Source of the DNA: an uncultured Cytophagales bacterium
Lineage (GTDB): Bacteria; Bacteroidota; Bacteroidia; Cytophagales; Thermoflexibacteraceae
NCBI GenBank assembly: GCA_938039675.1
Contig: CALHUI010000004.1
Location: forward strand, 1 to 64,000
Length of the DNA stretch: 64,000 nt
Reading direction: 5' to 3'
This document shows, piece by piece, positions 28,373-38,431 of this stretch. The first letter of the stretch is position 1; each line of letters begins with the position of its first letter. Made by a program: the position numbers and the translations under genes. The notes beneath the pieces were generated by a model. The model was not told the origin of the DNA. It saw only the letters and a program-made list of their open reading frames with translations, and made no database searches.

Positions 28373-29107
28373 ATGTATATCCTGCGAATTGTATTATCGG
28401 CATCTCTGCTGCTGTTTTTTTCCTGCACACGCAATGACAATATTCCTGTGCCGCCCGGAGGAGTAAAAGGCATTATCACGAGTTTTGACGAATTCGGGCG
28501 TGAAGTGCCTTTCAAGTCCTCAGTAGATATTGAACTGAACGGTATTGAAAACTTTATCGGAAGAACAGATACGGAGGGGCGTTTTGATATTCAGGGTGTT
28601 CCGCCCGGCACTTATTGGTTGCAGGCTATTCACCCCAACCTAAGCATGTATCGCAAATTTGGCATCAGGGTACTCTCTAACAATACAACCGACATGAGTA
28701 CCATCCGCATGGTGCAGCCTTCCACTACCATAGCCTCCGAAATAGACATGTTTTTTCCTCCTACCGAAGAGTTTGAAATTGTAACTTTTACAGGAACCAT
28801 CAGGCCGGCAGGTACTTTTTTGCAGCGTCGCGAAGTGCGCTTGTTTTTTGGCAAAACGCCCAACGTATCGCCTACCAATTATCAAGCCTCTGTTTCGGCC
28901 ATCAACATTCAAAGCGATGCTTTTTTGTTGAATTTACTAGTTGGCGATTTTATTCGCCGCGGTTTTGTGCGCGGAGAAATGGTTTATGCGGTCGGTTACG
29001 GCTCCTCGCGAGTCGGAGAAAGCTACATCAACCAAAACGGCGTAGAGATTTTCACGGGGTTGAATCCTCTGGCATCTAACGTAATTTCCTTCCGATTGCC
29101 GCGGTAA
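28373..29107 (+). CDS. lipoprotein with carboxypeptidase-regulatory-like domain
   Basis: A 244-aa lipoprotein. The signal peptide ends in a lipobox 'LLLFFSC' (Cys about 18), placing it in the envelope. A prealbumin-like/CarboxypepD_reg beta domain follows ('GGVKGIITSFDEFGREVP', 'GRTDTEGRFDIQGVPPGTYWLQA', about 28-95); the rest is beta-rich and unrecognised. The start is fixed by an unusually strong Shine-Dalgarno AAGGAGG four bases before the ATG, rare in this phylum. Monocistronic. Confidence 0.75.
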   Translation: MYILRIVLSASLLLFFSCTRNDNIPVPPGGVKGIITSFDEFGREVPFKSSVDIELNGIENFIGRTDTEGRFDIQGVPPGTYWLQAIHPNLSMYRKFGIRVLSNNTTDMSTIRMVQPSTTIASEIDMFFPPTEEFEIVTFTGTIRPAGTFLQRREVRLFFGKTPNVSPTNYQASVSAINIQSDAFLLNLLVGDFIRRGFVRGEMVYAVGYGSSRVGESYINQNGVEIFTGLNPLASNVISFRLPR

Positions 29108-29109
29108 GA

Positions 29110-29748
29110 TTAGTTTGGGCAATAGTGCAACAAATAATTGGCAAGCCTGTCATATTCCATCAGAGAGCGTTCGGGAGCACCCAACTTTTGCAGCGTTCCG
29201 AAATAGCATTCTACCAAATCCATAAATTGCGGGTGATGACACATGCGGGCTACTATAATTGCCTTGAAACAGCGATGGATTTGGTTGTACAGATACTTAA
29301 CGGGAAGATGCGGTTTATCGTTGAATATCTTGTTCAGGCTGGCAAGCGAACTGGACTCATTCAAAAAGCGAAAACCACGTTCATTCATAAAGTCCATAAT
29401 TTGCTGCGCACTGTTGTAAATATCGTCCTGACAACTGATTTTGTAGCGGAAATATTTAGTATCGGACAGTTTGCCGATAGAAACCACCAACGTATTGGCC
29501 TCTTTTCGGAATTCGGGTAAGTTGTCCAAAAACTGCTGCGCCAATTCTTCAACCGCATGGTGACGCACACCAATGTTTACTTCCAGAAAAGTTTCATTAC
29601 GTCCGGAAAATGACAGAATCAGGTTCTGAAAACCTACATCAGTTGTTTTCCGAAACTGCTTCAGTTCGGGCATGAGCACAAATGCCTGCTCGCGCAAATA
29701 AGGTTCTAATGCTACGAATGTATAGGCTTCTGCCTGTTTGGGGCACAT
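29110..29748 (-). CDS. hypothetical protein (about 212 aa) convergent with the lipoprotein gene
   Basis: The ORF track gives 375 aa, but its first ~125 residues are antisense to mazG and are not credible. The natural start is the Met of MCPKQAEAYTF (29748) or MRGKITF (29844). The product is soluble, mixed alpha/beta: 'LRKTTDVGFQNLILSFSGRNETFLEVNIGVRHHAVEE' style sequence then 'YFRYKISCQDDI' and a helical C-terminus ending 'YLLHYCPN'. I do not recognise a family; the alternating hydrophobic strands suggest a DUF4304-like fold, unverified. It ends 3 bp from the lipoprotein stop. Confidence 0.6.
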   Translation of the reverse strand: MCPKQAEAYTFVALEPYLREQAFVLMPELKQFRKTTDVGFQNLILSFSGRNETFLEVNIGVRHHAVEELAQQFLDNLPEFRKEANTLVVSIGKLSDTKYFRYKISCQDDIYNSAQQIMDFMNERGFRFLNESSSLASLNKIFNDKPHLPVKYLYNQIHRCFKAIIVARMCHHPQFMDLVECYFGTLQKLGAPERSLMEYDRLANYLLHYCPN

Positions 29749-29828
29749 GCTGTTAATTTGATTTTGATAATTAACTATATATACACAAGCCTTGTTTAAA
29801 CTTGCTGCAATTTTATACCGATTGAACG

Positions 29829-29836
29829 TAATTTTG
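29829..29836 (+). promoter_or_regulatory. possible -7 element for mazG
   Basis: TAATTTTG fits the Bacteroidota -7 consensus TAnnTTTG exactly and lies 30 bp before the mazG ATG. The nearest TTG upstream is 24 nt away, longer than the usual 19-21, so support is partial. Confidence 0.35.
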
Positions 29837-29865
29837 CCTCTCATCTCACCATATTTTACACATCC

Positions 29866-30678
29866 ATGCCTGTAGAACCTCATCACCCCAAGTATGCAGA
29901 AGCCTTTGCCCGTTTGCTGGGCATCATGAACGACCTGAGGCAACAATGCCCCTGGGACAAAAAACAAACGATGGAATCGCTGTGCCATCTGACCATCGAG
30001 GAAACATACGAACTCTCCGATGCCATTCTGAACAATAACTTGGAAGAAATCAAAAAAGAGCTGGGCGACCTGTTGCTGCACATCGTATTTTACTCCCGCA
30101 TAGCTGCCGAGCAATCTGCTTTTGATATTGCCGATGTTATCCATCAGGTATGCGAGAAACTGATTCGGCGTCACCCGCATATTTACGGCAACGTGCAGGC
30201 TGCCGATGAAAACGAAGTCAAACGCAACTGGGAGCAACTAAAAGTGGCTGAAAAAGCAGTTGCCGGAGAAAAAGCCTTGGTTTTGGGCGGTGTTCCGCAG
30301 GCGCTACCTGCTTTGATAAAAGCCATCCGCATTCAGGAAAAGGCGCGCGCCGTTGGCTTTGATTGGGACAAACCTGCCGACGTATGGGCAAAAGTAGAGG
30401 AAGAAATCAACGAGCTAAAGAGCGAATTGCAGAATGAAACTACTGCTAATCAGCAGGAGATAGAAAGTGAGTTTGGCGACCTGCTGTTTGCTTTGGTGAA
30501 CTATGCGCGGTTTATCAACATTAACCCCGAAACGGCATTGGAAAAAACCAACCTCAAATTCATGCGTCGCTTCAATTTTCTGGAAAGCGAAAGCCGCAAA
30601 GATGGTAAATCACTGGCCGAGATGACACTGGCCGAGATGGATGTTTACTGGAATCGCGCAAAGGAACTGGGCTTATAA
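29866..30678 (+). CDS. mazG: nucleoside triphosphate pyrophosphohydrolase MazG
   Basis: A 270-aa full-length MazG with two tandem helical domains. The first has 'CPWDKKQTMESLCHLTIEETYELSDAI' with the metal-binding E..E pattern and 'ELGDLLLHIVFYSRIA' (about 50-80). The second has 'GFDWDKPADVWAKVEEEINELKSEL' and 'EFGDLLFALVNYARF' (about 160-225). It hydrolyses (d)NTPs to NMP plus pyrophosphate and lowers ppGpp or damaged nucleotides. Length and domain order are typical. A bidirectional hairpin follows. Confidence 0.95.
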   Translation: MPVEPHHPKYAEAFARLLGIMNDLRQQCPWDKKQTMESLCHLTIEETYELSDAILNNNLEEIKKELGDLLLHIVFYSRIAAEQSAFDIADVIHQVCEKLIRRHPHIYGNVQAADENEVKRNWEQLKVAEKAVAGEKALVLGGVPQALPALIKAIRIQEKARAVGFDWDKPADVWAKVEEEINELKSELQNETTANQQEIESEFGDLLFALVNYARFININPETALEKTNLKFMRRFNFLESESRKDGKSLAEMTLAEMDVYWNRAKELGL

Positions 30679-30718
30679 AAAATTCCCGTCAGGTTCGGAA
30701 CTCCGACAGAAATTTTTT
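30677..30718. terminator. bidirectional terminator between mazG and crtZ
   Basis: AAAAAATT / AATTTTTT outer arms enclose an inner GTC...GAC helix with a GTTCGGAAC core. The A run and T run suit termination of both convergent genes. Confidence 0.6.
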
Positions 30719-30732
30719 GCGCAAGTTTACTG

Positions 30733-31197
30733 CTATTGGCGGCTTTCTTTTTCAAAATACGTACGACTTACCCACAATAAGCCAAATGCCTCACCATCTT
30801 TTTTTTCGATATGCTTGTGATGCGCATGATGTGCGCGGCGCAGCGCTCTGAAATAGCGATTGTTGCTGTACCGCAGTAAAGGCGGATAGCGCTGATGAAT
30901 GAATACATCATGCACAATAAAGTAAACAAGCCCGTAAAGTGCAATACCTAAACCGATGTAGAGCTGAAAATCGGAATGGGTGATACCCTGATAGATAAAA
31001 TATGCACCCGGCACAGCAAAAAAGAGAAAGAATAAATCGTTCCACTCAAAAAAATGACTGTGGTCTTTCTGGTGGTGCGACTTGTGTAGTATCCATAAAA
31101 AGCCGTGCATGACATATTTATGTAGTGCCCATGCAACGCCTTCCATCGCCAAAAAGCTGCCCAGCAGAGCAAACGTATTAATTAACCAGTTTTCCAT
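30733..31197 (-). CDS. crtZ: beta-carotene hydroxylase (CrtZ-type, fatty acid hydroxylase fold)
   Basis: A 154-aa membrane di-iron hydroxylase. The four His clusters expected for CrtZ are visible: 'HKYVMHG' (about 26-32), 'HKSHHQKDHSH' (about 38-48), 'HDVFIHQRYP' (about 95-104) and 'RRAHHAHHKH' (about 119-128). It adds 3-hydroxyl groups to beta-carotene, giving zeaxanthin; length matches bacterial CrtZ. No crtB, crtI or crtY neighbours are in the window, so the carotenoid pathway must be encoded elsewhere. Confidence 0.88.
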   Translation of the reverse strand: MENWLINTFALLGSFLAMEGVAWALHKYVMHGFLWILHKSHHQKDHSHFFEWNDLFFLFFAVPGAYFIYQGITHSDFQLYIGLGIALYGLVYFIVHDVFIHQRYPPLLRYSNNRYFRALRRAHHAHHKHIEKKDGEAFGLLWVSRTYFEKESRQ

Positions 31198-31438
31198 GTG
31201 TTGATGTATGTAAGTTCGAGCCTATCGGGTTTGGTTTGTTTCCCGATAAGCAGTTGAGTAAATGACGACACATCACATAGGCATGCAGATTTTGGCAGAT
31301 GAAACGGATTTTTCACCGAGTTTTTTCAAAATCCGAATGCCGAAATTTTATTTATAACCGCAAATAGGCAAAATGTGTTTAATTTATCGTTTTTTCGGTT
31401 GATTTACCACTGCAAATATTGCTTGAAAATTCTTGTAT
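31198..31438. other. intergenic region upstream of crtZ
   Basis: No gene seen. It contains a hairpin CTATCGGG / CCCGATAAG at about 31222-31250 (7-8 bp stem, 12-nt loop) in the crtZ leader region. The CCTATCGGGTT arm is the same as at 23730. The remainder is AT-rich without a clear promoter. Confidence 0.5.
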
Positions 31439-31478
31439 GAAAAACAAGAGCACCCCGAATGGTTCAGGATGGCTCTTG
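31439..31478 (-). terminator. intrinsic terminator after hppA
   Basis: On the minus strand CAAGAGC / GCTCTTG with an inner ATCC / GGGT extension, followed by five T residues. It lies 30 bp past the hppA stop. The ORF track's 31419..31652 plus-strand ORF is a shadow over this. Confidence 0.75.
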
Positions 31479-31507
31479 CGGCAATCGGATTTATGCTTTT
31501 TGATTGA

Positions 31508-33706
31508 TTACACAATAAACGGAGCAAGTACTAATGCTACGATAGAAATCAGTTTCAGCAGGATGTTCAACGAAGGGCCGGAAGTATCTTTGAATGGGTC
31601 GCCTACGGTATCGCCTACTACGGCTGCCTTGTGCGGGTCTGATTTTTTGTAGTAAATCTGACCGTTGATTTCTATCCCTTCTTCAAAGCTCTTCTTGGCG
31701 TTATCCCATGCGCCACCTGCATTAGACTGGAAGATAGCCATCAGTACGCCTGAAACGGTTACACCTGCCAGCAGACCGCCGAGGGCTTCTTTGCCCATGC
31801 CGGGCATCAGACCGATAACAACAGGAACGGCCACTGCCAATAAGCCGGGCAGCACCATTTCGCGGATGGCAGCTTGTGTAGAAATTGCCACGCACTTGCC
31901 GTATTCGGCTTTACCGTCTGCTTCTTGGAATGTCTTCACGTCGGCATCGCTCCAGTCTTTCTGGTCTTTATCGCCATTGCGACGCATCACTTCCAAAGCG
32001 CGTTTCAGTTGAGGAATTTCATTGAACTGGCGACGTACTTCCTGAATCATGGACATTGCTGCACGACCTACTGCACCCATTGCTAAGGCTGAGAACACGA
32101 AAGGCAACATGCCGCCAATCAGCAGACCAGCCATTACATTAGCCTTAGAAATATCAATAGAAGGCAGTTTGGCAGAAGTCATATAAGCACCAAACAGTGC
32201 AAGAGCAGTCAAGGCTGCGGAAGCGATAGCAAAACCTTTACCGATAGCGGCAGTTGTATTACCTACGGCATCCAACTTATCGGTACGTGTACGAACTTCC
32301 TTAGGCAATTCGCTCATTTCGGCAATACCGCCCGCATTGTCGGAAATAGGGCCGTAAGCATCTACCGCCAACTGGATACCGAGATTAGAAAGCATACCTA
32401 CCGCAGCAATTGCGATGCCGTACAGGCCGCCAAAGTTGAATGCCAATACGATAGAAACGGCGATAATCAGTACAGGCAGTGCAGTACTCATCATACCCAC
32501 GCCCAAACCTGCGATAATGTTTGTTGCAGCACCTGTTGAAGACTGGCGCACGATAGACAATACAGGCTTTTTGCCCATACCTGTGTAGTATTCAGTGATG
32601 ATACCTACCAAAACACCACCAATCAGGCCTACAACGGTAGCAATGAAAATACCGATGGCAGTCATTTCGCGCTGTACGCCGTAGAGGGCATCGTTGAATA
32701 CCCATTTTTCAGGCAACATACCCGTAATGATAAAGTAAGAAAGCACTACCATGATACCGGAAGAACCAAATTCGCCAATATTTAGTGCTTTTTGAGGGTC
32801 TCCGCCTTCTTTTACTTTCACGAAAAAAGTACCGATGATAGATACCAAAATACCTACACCTGCCAGCATCAAAGGCAGCAATACGGCAGAAAGTCCTTTA
32901 AAGTTTTGGTCTAAACCGATGAATTCGGCGTTCATAAAGGCTGCACCCAATACCATTGTACCGATGATAGAGCCTACATAGCTCTCAAAAAGGTCAGCAC
33001 CCATACCGGCTACGTCTCCTACGTTGTCGCCTACGTTATCGGCAATGGTAGCAGGGTTCAGCGGGTGGTCTTCGGGGATACCGGCTTCTACTTTACCTAC
33101 CAAGTCAGCGCCTACGTCCGCTGCTTTGGTGTAGATACCACCGCCTACGCGTGCAAACAGCGCAATGGAAGAAGCGCCAAAAGAGAAGCCCGTCATTATG
33201 GTAATTACACGGGTTACATTTTCGGCAGAGTCAGCACCAAACATGTTGCTGTACGCAATGAACAGGATGCTCAGGCCAATCACCCCCAGACCAACTACGC
33301 CCATACCCATTACCGAACCGCCCGCGAAAGCAACTTCTAAGGCTTTGCCAAGGCTGCTGCGGGCAGCGGCGGTAGTGCGCACATTGGCTTTAGTAGCTAC
33401 GCGCATACCGATAAAACCTGCCAAAGCAGAAGAAAATGCACCAAGGATGAAAGAAACAGCCACCAAAGGTGAAGAGTTTTGGTCATTGGCAGAAACGCCC
33501 AGTAAAATAGCCACAGCTATCACAAAAACTGCCAATATTTTGTACTCGGCTTTCAGGAAAGCCATTGCACCTTCGGCAATGCGGGCTGCAATTCCCTCCA
33601 TTTTTGGTGAACCGACATCCTGTTTATTTACCCACGCCGAGCGGATAAATACGTATAGGAGACCTACTGCCCCTAACGCTGGTAATGCATAAATCAAATT
33701 TTCCAT
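31508..33706 (-). CDS. hppA: membrane-bound ion-pumping pyrophosphatase, K+-dependent type
   Basis: A 732-aa polytopic pump (about 16 segments) coupling pyrophosphate hydrolysis to H+ or Na+ export. The catalytic loop is '[47 protein letters not shown]' in pieces around residues 190-240, and the C-terminal '[22 protein letters not shown]' is intact. The '[10 protein letters not shown]' motif has Ala where K+-independent enzymes have Lys, which predicts K+ dependence. K+-dependent members are often Na+ pumps, but the ion cannot be settled by eye. Own promoter and terminator. Confidence 0.95.
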   Translation of the reverse strand: MENLIYALPALGAVGLLYVFIRSAWVNKQDVGSPKMEGIAARIAEGAMAFLKAEYKILAVFVIAVAILLGVSANDQNSSPLVAVSFILGAFSSALAGFIGMRVATKANVRTTAAARSSLGKALEVAFAGGSVMGMGVVGLGVIGLSILFIAYSNMFGADSAENVTRVITIMTGFSFGASSIALFARVGGGIYTKAADVGADLVGKVEAGIPEDHPLNPATIADNVGDNVGDVAGMGADLFESYVGSIIGTMVLGAAFMNAEFIGLDQNFKGLSAVLLPLMLAGVGILVSIIGTFFVKVKEGGDPQKALNIGEFGSSGIMVVLSYFIITGMLPEKWVFNDALYGVQREMTAIGIFIATVVGLIGGVLVGIITEYYTGMGKKPVLSIVRQSSTGAATNIIAGLGVGMMSTALPVLIIAVSIVLAFNFGGLYGIAIAAVGMLSNLGIQLAVDAYGPISDNAGGIAEMSELPKEVRTRTDKLDAVGNTTAAIGKGFAIASAALTALALFGAYMTSAKLPSIDISKANVMAGLLIGGMLPFVFSALAMGAVGRAAMSMIQEVRRQFNEIPQLKRALEVMRRNGDKDQKDWSDADVKTFQEADGKAEYGKCVAISTQAAIREMVLPGLLAVAVPVVIGLMPGMGKEALGGLLAGVTVSGVLMAIFQSNAGGAWDNAKKSFEEGIEINGQIYYKKSDPHKAAVVGDTVGDPFKDTSGPSLNILLKLISIVALVLAPFIV

Positions 33707-33756
33707 GTAGATTAGGTTTTGTTATATAAATTAGGTTTGGTAATCTTGAACGTTCG

Positions 33757-33788
33757 TAAAGATAAGAGAACAGTGTACTAATTTGCAA
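33757..33788 (-). promoter_or_regulatory. promoter of hppA
   Basis: Minus-strand TTG, 21-nt spacer, TATCTTTA (one mismatch to TAnnTTTG). It lies about 50 bp upstream of the hppA start, with no competing site in the gap. Confidence 0.55.
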
Positions 33789-33879
33789 GAAAACACATAT
33801 TCCCTATTCCAATTTGACCGCGAGGTTGCAGAGTTGCCGCACTTTACATAATTTGATTGCCCGATATTAGCTTTTACTT

Positions 33880-35160
33880 ATGGCTCAGACTCTTTTTTCA
33901 GCCCTTAACTGGCAGCGAACCATTTATGTAAACGGTTTTGTAGGACATTCACCGATAATTCCTGCACGGTGGAACGAACTTTATCGGGCAGGCAAAGAAG
34001 TCATGTCGGAAAAGGCATTTGCCTACATCGCCGGAGGGGCAGGGCTGGAAAAAACAATGGAAGCCAACCGCCGTGGATTTGACCGTTGGCAGATTGTACC
34101 GCACATGCTGCGCAATGTTGAGCAACGCGACACAAGCATTACTGTTTTCGGCAGAAAACTGCCTTCCCCCTTCCTGCTCAGCCCGATAGGCGTGCTTGAA
34201 ATGGTGCATAGCAGAGCTGATTTGGCAGTGGCACAAGCAGCAGCGGCTTTCAATATTCCTTTTATTTTTTCCAATCAGGCATCCGTACCCATGGAGCAAG
34301 CCGCCGCCGCAATGGGCAACAGCCCCCGCTGGTTTCAACTTTATTGGAGCAAGTCCGATGAGTTGGTGGTGAGCCTTGTACGACGCGCCGAAAAAAGCGG
34401 TTGCGATGCCATCGCCGTAACATTGGATACCACCATGCTCGGCTGGCGCCCCCGCGACCTCAACTTGGGCTATCTGCCGTTCATGGAAGGCAAAGGCATT
34501 GCCCAATATACTTCCGACCCGGTTTTTATGCGATTGGTGCAAGAGCAACTCCATCAGCCACAGGCTTTGGAAACCAAACCCAAACCTACTTTGCAGGCTA
34601 TTGCGGGGCTTTGGAAAATGGCTAACGCTTTTCCGGGCAATCTTTTGGCCAATTTATTTTCGCCTTTGCCACGTGCTGCCGTGCGCCTGTTTGTCAATAT
34701 CTACTCGCGCCCCTCGCTGACATGGGAAAACCTGCGCTTCCTGCGCGAACATACACGCCTGCCGATTGTACTGAAAGGTATTTTACATCCCGACGATGCC
34801 CGACGGGCAGTTGACGAAGGCATCAACGGCATCATGGTTTCCAACCACGGCGGCAGACAGGTGGACGGAGCCATTGGCGCGATAGATGCCCTGCCCAACG
34901 TAGTACAGGCAGTAGGCGGTCAAATCCCTGTTTTTATGGACAGCGGCATACGCTCCGGTGCAGATGCTTTCAAGGCAATTGCCTTGGGTGCAACTGCCGT
35001 CGGCATCGGCCGACCTTATGCCTTTGGGTTGGCTGTCGGCGGAGAGGCAGGAGTCCGCGAAGTGCTTCAACACTTTCTGGCCGACTTTGAGCTCAATATG
35101 GGGCTGGCAGGCTGCAAAAATGTAGAAGAAATTAGACAAAGTACGTTGCGGAAAGTGTAG
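33880..35160 (+). CDS. FMN-dependent alpha-hydroxy-acid oxidase (lactate oxidase/monooxygenase-like)
   Basis: A 426-aa flavoenzyme of the glycolate oxidase/LldD family. It has 'AFAYIAGGAGLEKTMEANRRGFDRW' at the N-terminus, 'PFLLSPIGVLEM', 'FQLYWSKSDELVVSLVRRAEKSGCDAIAVTLDT' in the barrel, then a long variable loop (about 195-270). The catalytic block is 'VLKGILHPDDARRAVDEGINGIMVSNHGGRQVDGA', containing the HGGRQ catalytic His and Arg. The long loop is reminiscent of lactate 2-monooxygenase. Substrate is probably L-lactate or a related 2-hydroxyacid. One base separates it from the esterase gene, so they are co-transcribed. Confidence 0.85.
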   Translation: MAQTLFSALNWQRTIYVNGFVGHSPIIPARWNELYRAGKEVMSEKAFAYIAGGAGLEKTMEANRRGFDRWQIVPHMLRNVEQRDTSITVFGRKLPSPFLLSPIGVLEMVHSRADLAVAQAAAAFNIPFIFSNQASVPMEQAAAAMGNSPRWFQLYWSKSDELVVSLVRRAEKSGCDAIAVTLDTTMLGWRPRDLNLGYLPFMEGKGIAQYTSDPVFMRLVQEQLHQPQALETKPKPTLQAIAGLWKMANAFPGNLLANLFSPLPRAAVRLFVNIYSRPSLTWENLRFLREHTRLPIVLKGILHPDDARRAVDEGINGIMVSNHGGRQVDGAIGAIDALPNVVQAVGGQIPVFMDSGIRSGADAFKAIALGATAVGIGRPYAFGLAVGGEAGVREVLQHFLADFELNMGLAGCKNVEEIRQSTLRKV

Positions 35161-35161
35161 C

Positions 35162-35914
35162 ATGAACCCAATCATCACGTTGCCCGATTTTTACCTGCCA
35201 AGTATCGGGCGCAAGCGCACAATACACATCTGCCTGCCGCCGGACTACCATACCTGTGTTCGTCATTATCCGGTCATGTATATGCACGACGGCCAAAATC
35301 TCTTTGACGAGGCAAAAGCATATGCCAAGGCTTGGCACGCAGACCGCATTATGAGCCGTCACAGCAACCGAACCAGGCACGGATGGATATTGGTCGGTAT
35401 AGAAAATGGCGGCATCGAGCGGCTCAATGAATACGCACCCTTCGAGCGGAAAGGAATGGGCGGCGGTTTGGCGCATCCATTCCTGCACGATATTCAGGTG
35501 TTTATCAAACCTTTTATAGACAGCAATTACCGCACACTCCCCCATCGGGAGCATACGGCCATGTGTGGCAGCTCAATGGGAGGTTTACTGGCACTCTATG
35601 CAGGTGCTGCTTTTGCGGAAACTTTTGGCAACATAGCTGCCCTGTCGCCTTCGCTCTGGTTCAATCCACAGGTGGCTGAATTGCTCACATCATATGAAAA
35701 GCATCCAACACGGTGGTACGTTGTCGGCAGCCGCACCGAAAGCCGCTATATGGCAGCCACATTGCACCGCATCTATGAGGCACTAAAAAGCGGTCGCCGC
35801 CCCGACAGTCGGCTGTATGTTGCCGTGCGGGACAGAGGCCGCCATAATGAAAGTTTTTGGGGAAGAGAATTCAGGCGTTTACTCATGCACTGGCACGAGG
35901 CAGCGCGCCACTAA
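35162..35914 (+). CDS. esterase of the alpha/beta-hydrolase fold (esterase D / Fes-like)
   Basis: A 250-aa soluble hydrolase. 'YPVMYMHDGQNLFDEAKAY' is the oxyanion strand typical of enterochelin-esterase-like proteins. The nucleophile elbow is 'AMCGSSMGGLLALYAG' (GxSxG, Ser about 140), and a C-terminal 'RGRHNESFWGREF' provides the catalytic His. No signal peptide, so cytoplasmic. Directly follows the hydroxyacid oxidase. The physiological ester is unknown. Its TAA overlaps the stop of ilvN on the other strand (CTAA). Confidence 0.85.
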   Translation: MNPIITLPDFYLPSIGRKRTIHICLPPDYHTCVRHYPVMYMHDGQNLFDEAKAYAKAWHADRIMSRHSNRTRHGWILVGIENGGIERLNEYAPFERKGMGGGLAHPFLHDIQVFIKPFIDSNYRTLPHREHTAMCGSSMGGLLALYAGAAFAETFGNIAALSPSLWFNPQVAELLTSYEKHPTRWYVVGSRTESRYMAATLHRIYEALKSGRRPDSRLYVAVRDRGRHNESFWGREFRRLLMHWHEAARH

Positions 35915-36462
35915 AACGCCGAGATATTTTCCAATTCCTCCAAATGCACCTTCAACAGTTTCATCGGCTTGGCTATGGCAATTCTGCCGGAGCGGACAAA
36001 ACTCAGTACGCCGTAGGGTTTAAGTTCGTTAAACAGTTTCATAGTTTCCTCTTCATGGCCTGTTTTCTCAATCACTATAAACTCCGGCTCAATCGTAATG
36101 ACGCGGGCGTAGTTATCGCGGATGATTTTTTCTACTACTTGGCTACCTGCAAATGCTTCCGTCGGCATTTTGTACAATGCCAATTCTTGATAAACAATCT
36201 GCTCATCGCTGTAATAAAAGGCTTTCAATACCTCCACTTGTTTTTCAATCTGCCGCACAATCACGCCGATGCGGTCGGGAGTGGTGCGGATAACTACCGT
36301 AAATCGGCTGATGCCTTTGTTTTCCGTTTCGGAAACGGTCAAACTGTCCACATTAATTTTACGACGCGTGAAAATGGCCGTAATGCGGCTTAAAAGGCCG
36401 ACTTTGTCTTCTGTGAAAATAGATACAGTATATCGCTGCTGATTTTCTTCTAAGGCTTGCAT
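35911..36462 (-). CDS. ilvN: acetolactate synthase small (regulatory) subunit
   Basis: A 183-aa subunit from ATG 36462 (MQALEENQQRYTVSIFTEDKVG). The ORF track's 36537 start adds 25 unrelated residues. It has an N-terminal ACT domain ('RITAIFTRRKINVDSLTVSETENKGISRFTVV', about 20-55) and a C-terminal domain with 'VIEKTGHEEETMKLFNELKPYGVLSFVRSGRIAI'. It binds the IlvB catalytic subunit and confers valine feedback inhibition. Last gene of the ilvEDBN operon, 103 bp after ilvB. Confidence 0.93.
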   Translation of the reverse strand: MQALEENQQRYTVSIFTEDKVGLLSRITAIFTRRKINVDSLTVSETENKGISRFTVVIRTTPDRIGVIVRQIEKQVEVLKAFYYSDEQIVYQELALYKMPTEAFAGSQVVEKIIRDNYARVITIEPEFIVIEKTGHEEETMKLFNELKPYGVLSFVRSGRIAIAKPMKLLKVHLEELENISAF

Positions 36463-36565
36463 AAATAAGTTGTTGTTTTTGCCGTGATATATACATTTAT
36501 GGTTGATGCAGGGATGTCGCATGTCCGTGTTGCTCATTACCTATCCCTACGGCGCATCCTGACAA

Positions 36566-38260
36566 CTATTCCAGCCGAATTTCGGCAACCGAAGCCCCTG
36601 ACGGCACCATCGGGAATACGTTATCCTCTTTTTCTACCATTACTTCCAGAAAATAGGCAGATTGACTGTTGAGCATTTCTTCCAGCGCTTTGCCCAGTTC
36701 TTCGCGGTTATCTACGCGGCGCGCAGGGATATAGTACGACTCTGCCAACTTCACAAAATCGGGGTTCTGAATATCCACGCTGGAATAGCGCCGTTCAAAA
36801 AACAACTGTTGCCACTGGCGCACCATGCCCAAAAAGTTGTTGTTCAGCAAGAGTATTTTTACGGGGATATTATACTGCATGATAACCCCCAGTTCCTGTA
36901 AGGTCATTTGGAAGCCGCCATCGCCAATAACTGCCACTACCTGCCTGTCGGGGCAACCTATCTTTGCACCGATGGCTGCCGGCAAGCAAAAGCCCATGGT
37001 TCCTAAACCACCGGAAGTGATATTGCTATACGGCTCGTCAAATTCGTAGTAGCGCGTGGCCATCATCTGATGCTGCCCCACGTCGGTAGCTATAATAGCT
37101 TTTCCTTGTGTCATTTGAGAAAGCATGCGAATGACTTCTGCCATTTTTGGCAGCGATGTAGTGGGTGCAAAGTCTTTCAAAATAACTTTTTCCCGCTCGG
37201 TTGCATCACATTCCTTAAACTTGGCCATCCATTCGGGGTAGCGCTTTACTTCCAAAAGAGGTAACAGTGCCTGCAAGGCTTCTTTGGCATCTGCTACAAC
37301 AGCAACTTCGGTCTTTACGTTTTTATCAATTTCGGCAGGGTCAATTTCTATGTGAATCACTTTTGCCTGCTTAGCGTAGCCGTCCAAACGACCCGTAACG
37401 CGGTCGTCAAATCGCATACCGACCGCAATGAGTACATCGCACTCGTTTGTAAGCACATTGGGTCCGTAGTTGCCGTGCATACCCAAATATCCCACGTATT
37501 GCGGGTGATGTACACTCATGGCAGAAAGTCCCAGCAAGGTGCTCGCCACGGGGATGCCCGCTTTTTCGGCCATTTCTTTTACTTCGGCTTGCGCACCTGA
37601 CAGCACTACCCCATGCCCGATGAGCATAAAAGGACGCTCAGCGTTGTTAATCAGGGCAGCGGCACGTTCTACGGCACTCAAATCCACTTTTCGCTTGGGG
37701 AAATAGCTGCGGATTTTGGTGCACTTGCGGTACTGAAAATCAAAAATTTCGGTTTGGGCATTTTTGGTAATATCTACCAGCACAGGACCGGGGCGACCGC
37801 TTTGGGCAATGTAGAAGGCTTTGGCAATTGCTTCGGGGATTTCTTCGGCACGCGTAACCTGATAGTTCCATTTGGTAATAGGCATAGAAATACCAATTAC
37901 GTCGGTTTCCTGAAAAGCATCTGTACCAAGCAAGTGCTTGCCAACCTGCCCGGTAATGCAGACAATCGGTGTAGAATCAATCATCGCATCGGCAATACCG
38001 GTGATGAGGTTAGTAGCCCCCGGTCCGGAGGTTGCCATACAAACGCCTGCACGGCGTTTTACCCTTGCGTAACCCTGCGCAGCATGGGCTGCACCTTGTT
38101 CATGTCGCACCAAAAAGTGCTGCAATCGATCGCGGTAGTCGTACAGCGCATCGTAAACCGGCATAATGGCACCGCCCGGATAGCCAAACACACACTCAAC
38201 TCCCTCAGCCAGCAGCGACAGCACCACCGCTTCCGCCCCGCTGATTCCTTTTTTCTCCAT
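36566..38260 (-). CDS. ilvB: acetolactate synthase large subunit
   Basis: A 564-aa ThDP-dependent enzyme condensing pyruvate (or pyruvate plus 2-oxobutyrate) in Ile/Val/Leu synthesis. It has '[20 protein letters not shown]' and catalytic Glu in '[16 protein letters not shown]' (about 50). Further blocks are '[25 protein letters not shown]' and the C-terminal ThDP/Mg motif '[32 protein letters not shown]'. The natural start is Met of [12 protein letters not shown]. An in-frame extension to 38407 (49 aa, [10 protein letters not shown]) stays open and cannot be excluded. Lies 171 bp after ilvD. Confidence 0.95.
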   Translation of the reverse strand: MEKKGISGAEAVVLSLLAEGVECVFGYPGGAIMPVYDALYDYRDRLQHFLVRHEQGAAHAAQGYARVKRRAGVCMATSGPGATNLITGIADAMIDSTPIVCITGQVGKHLLGTDAFQETDVIGISMPITKWNYQVTRAEEIPEAIAKAFYIAQSGRPGPVLVDITKNAQTEIFDFQYRKCTKIRSYFPKRKVDLSAVERAAALINNAERPFMLIGHGVVLSGAQAEVKEMAEKAGIPVASTLLGLSAMSVHHPQYVGYLGMHGNYGPNVLTNECDVLIAVGMRFDDRVTGRLDGYAKQAKVIHIEIDPAEIDKNVKTEVAVVADAKEALQALLPLLEVKRYPEWMAKFKECDATEREKVILKDFAPTTSLPKMAEVIRMLSQMTQGKAIIATDVGQHQMMATRYYEFDEPYSNITSGGLGTMGFCLPAAIGAKIGCPDRQVVAVIGDGGFQMTLQELGVIMQYNIPVKILLLNNNFLGMVRQWQQLFFERRYSSVDIQNPDFVKLAESYYIPARRVDNREELGKALEEMLNSQSAYFLEVMVEKEDNVFPMVPSGASVAEIRLE

Positions 38261-38431
38261 GATACACTCGCCCATCAGGGTTTGTGAATTGATGGCTGTG
38301 GACAACTCAGCCTCTTCCTGCAAAAGCATTCCCATAAAATTGATTGCCAAAAATTGATTAACCTCATTAACTATTTTATTACTAAATCTTTTGTTGATAA
38401 ACCTCATATAATAATGGCTTCCGTTATGCTT

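Noticed and set aside
29749-30237. N-terminal 125-163 residues of the 375-aa minus-strand ORF 29110..30237
   Set aside because: They are antisense to the clearly real mazG gene. The protein-like part begins near 29748, so the start was moved.
31419-31652. 77-aa plus-strand ORF at the hppA 3' end
   Set aside because: Covers the hppA terminator and C-terminal codons in antisense; no protein features.
37613-38287. 224-aa plus-strand ORF opposite ilvB
   Set aside because: Shadow of ilvB; composition unlike a real protein and no start context.
38261-38407. 49-residue N-terminal extension of ilvB
   Set aside because: The frame is open, but IlvB homologues start close to GISGAEAV; the extension has no conserved motif. 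Kept only as a note.
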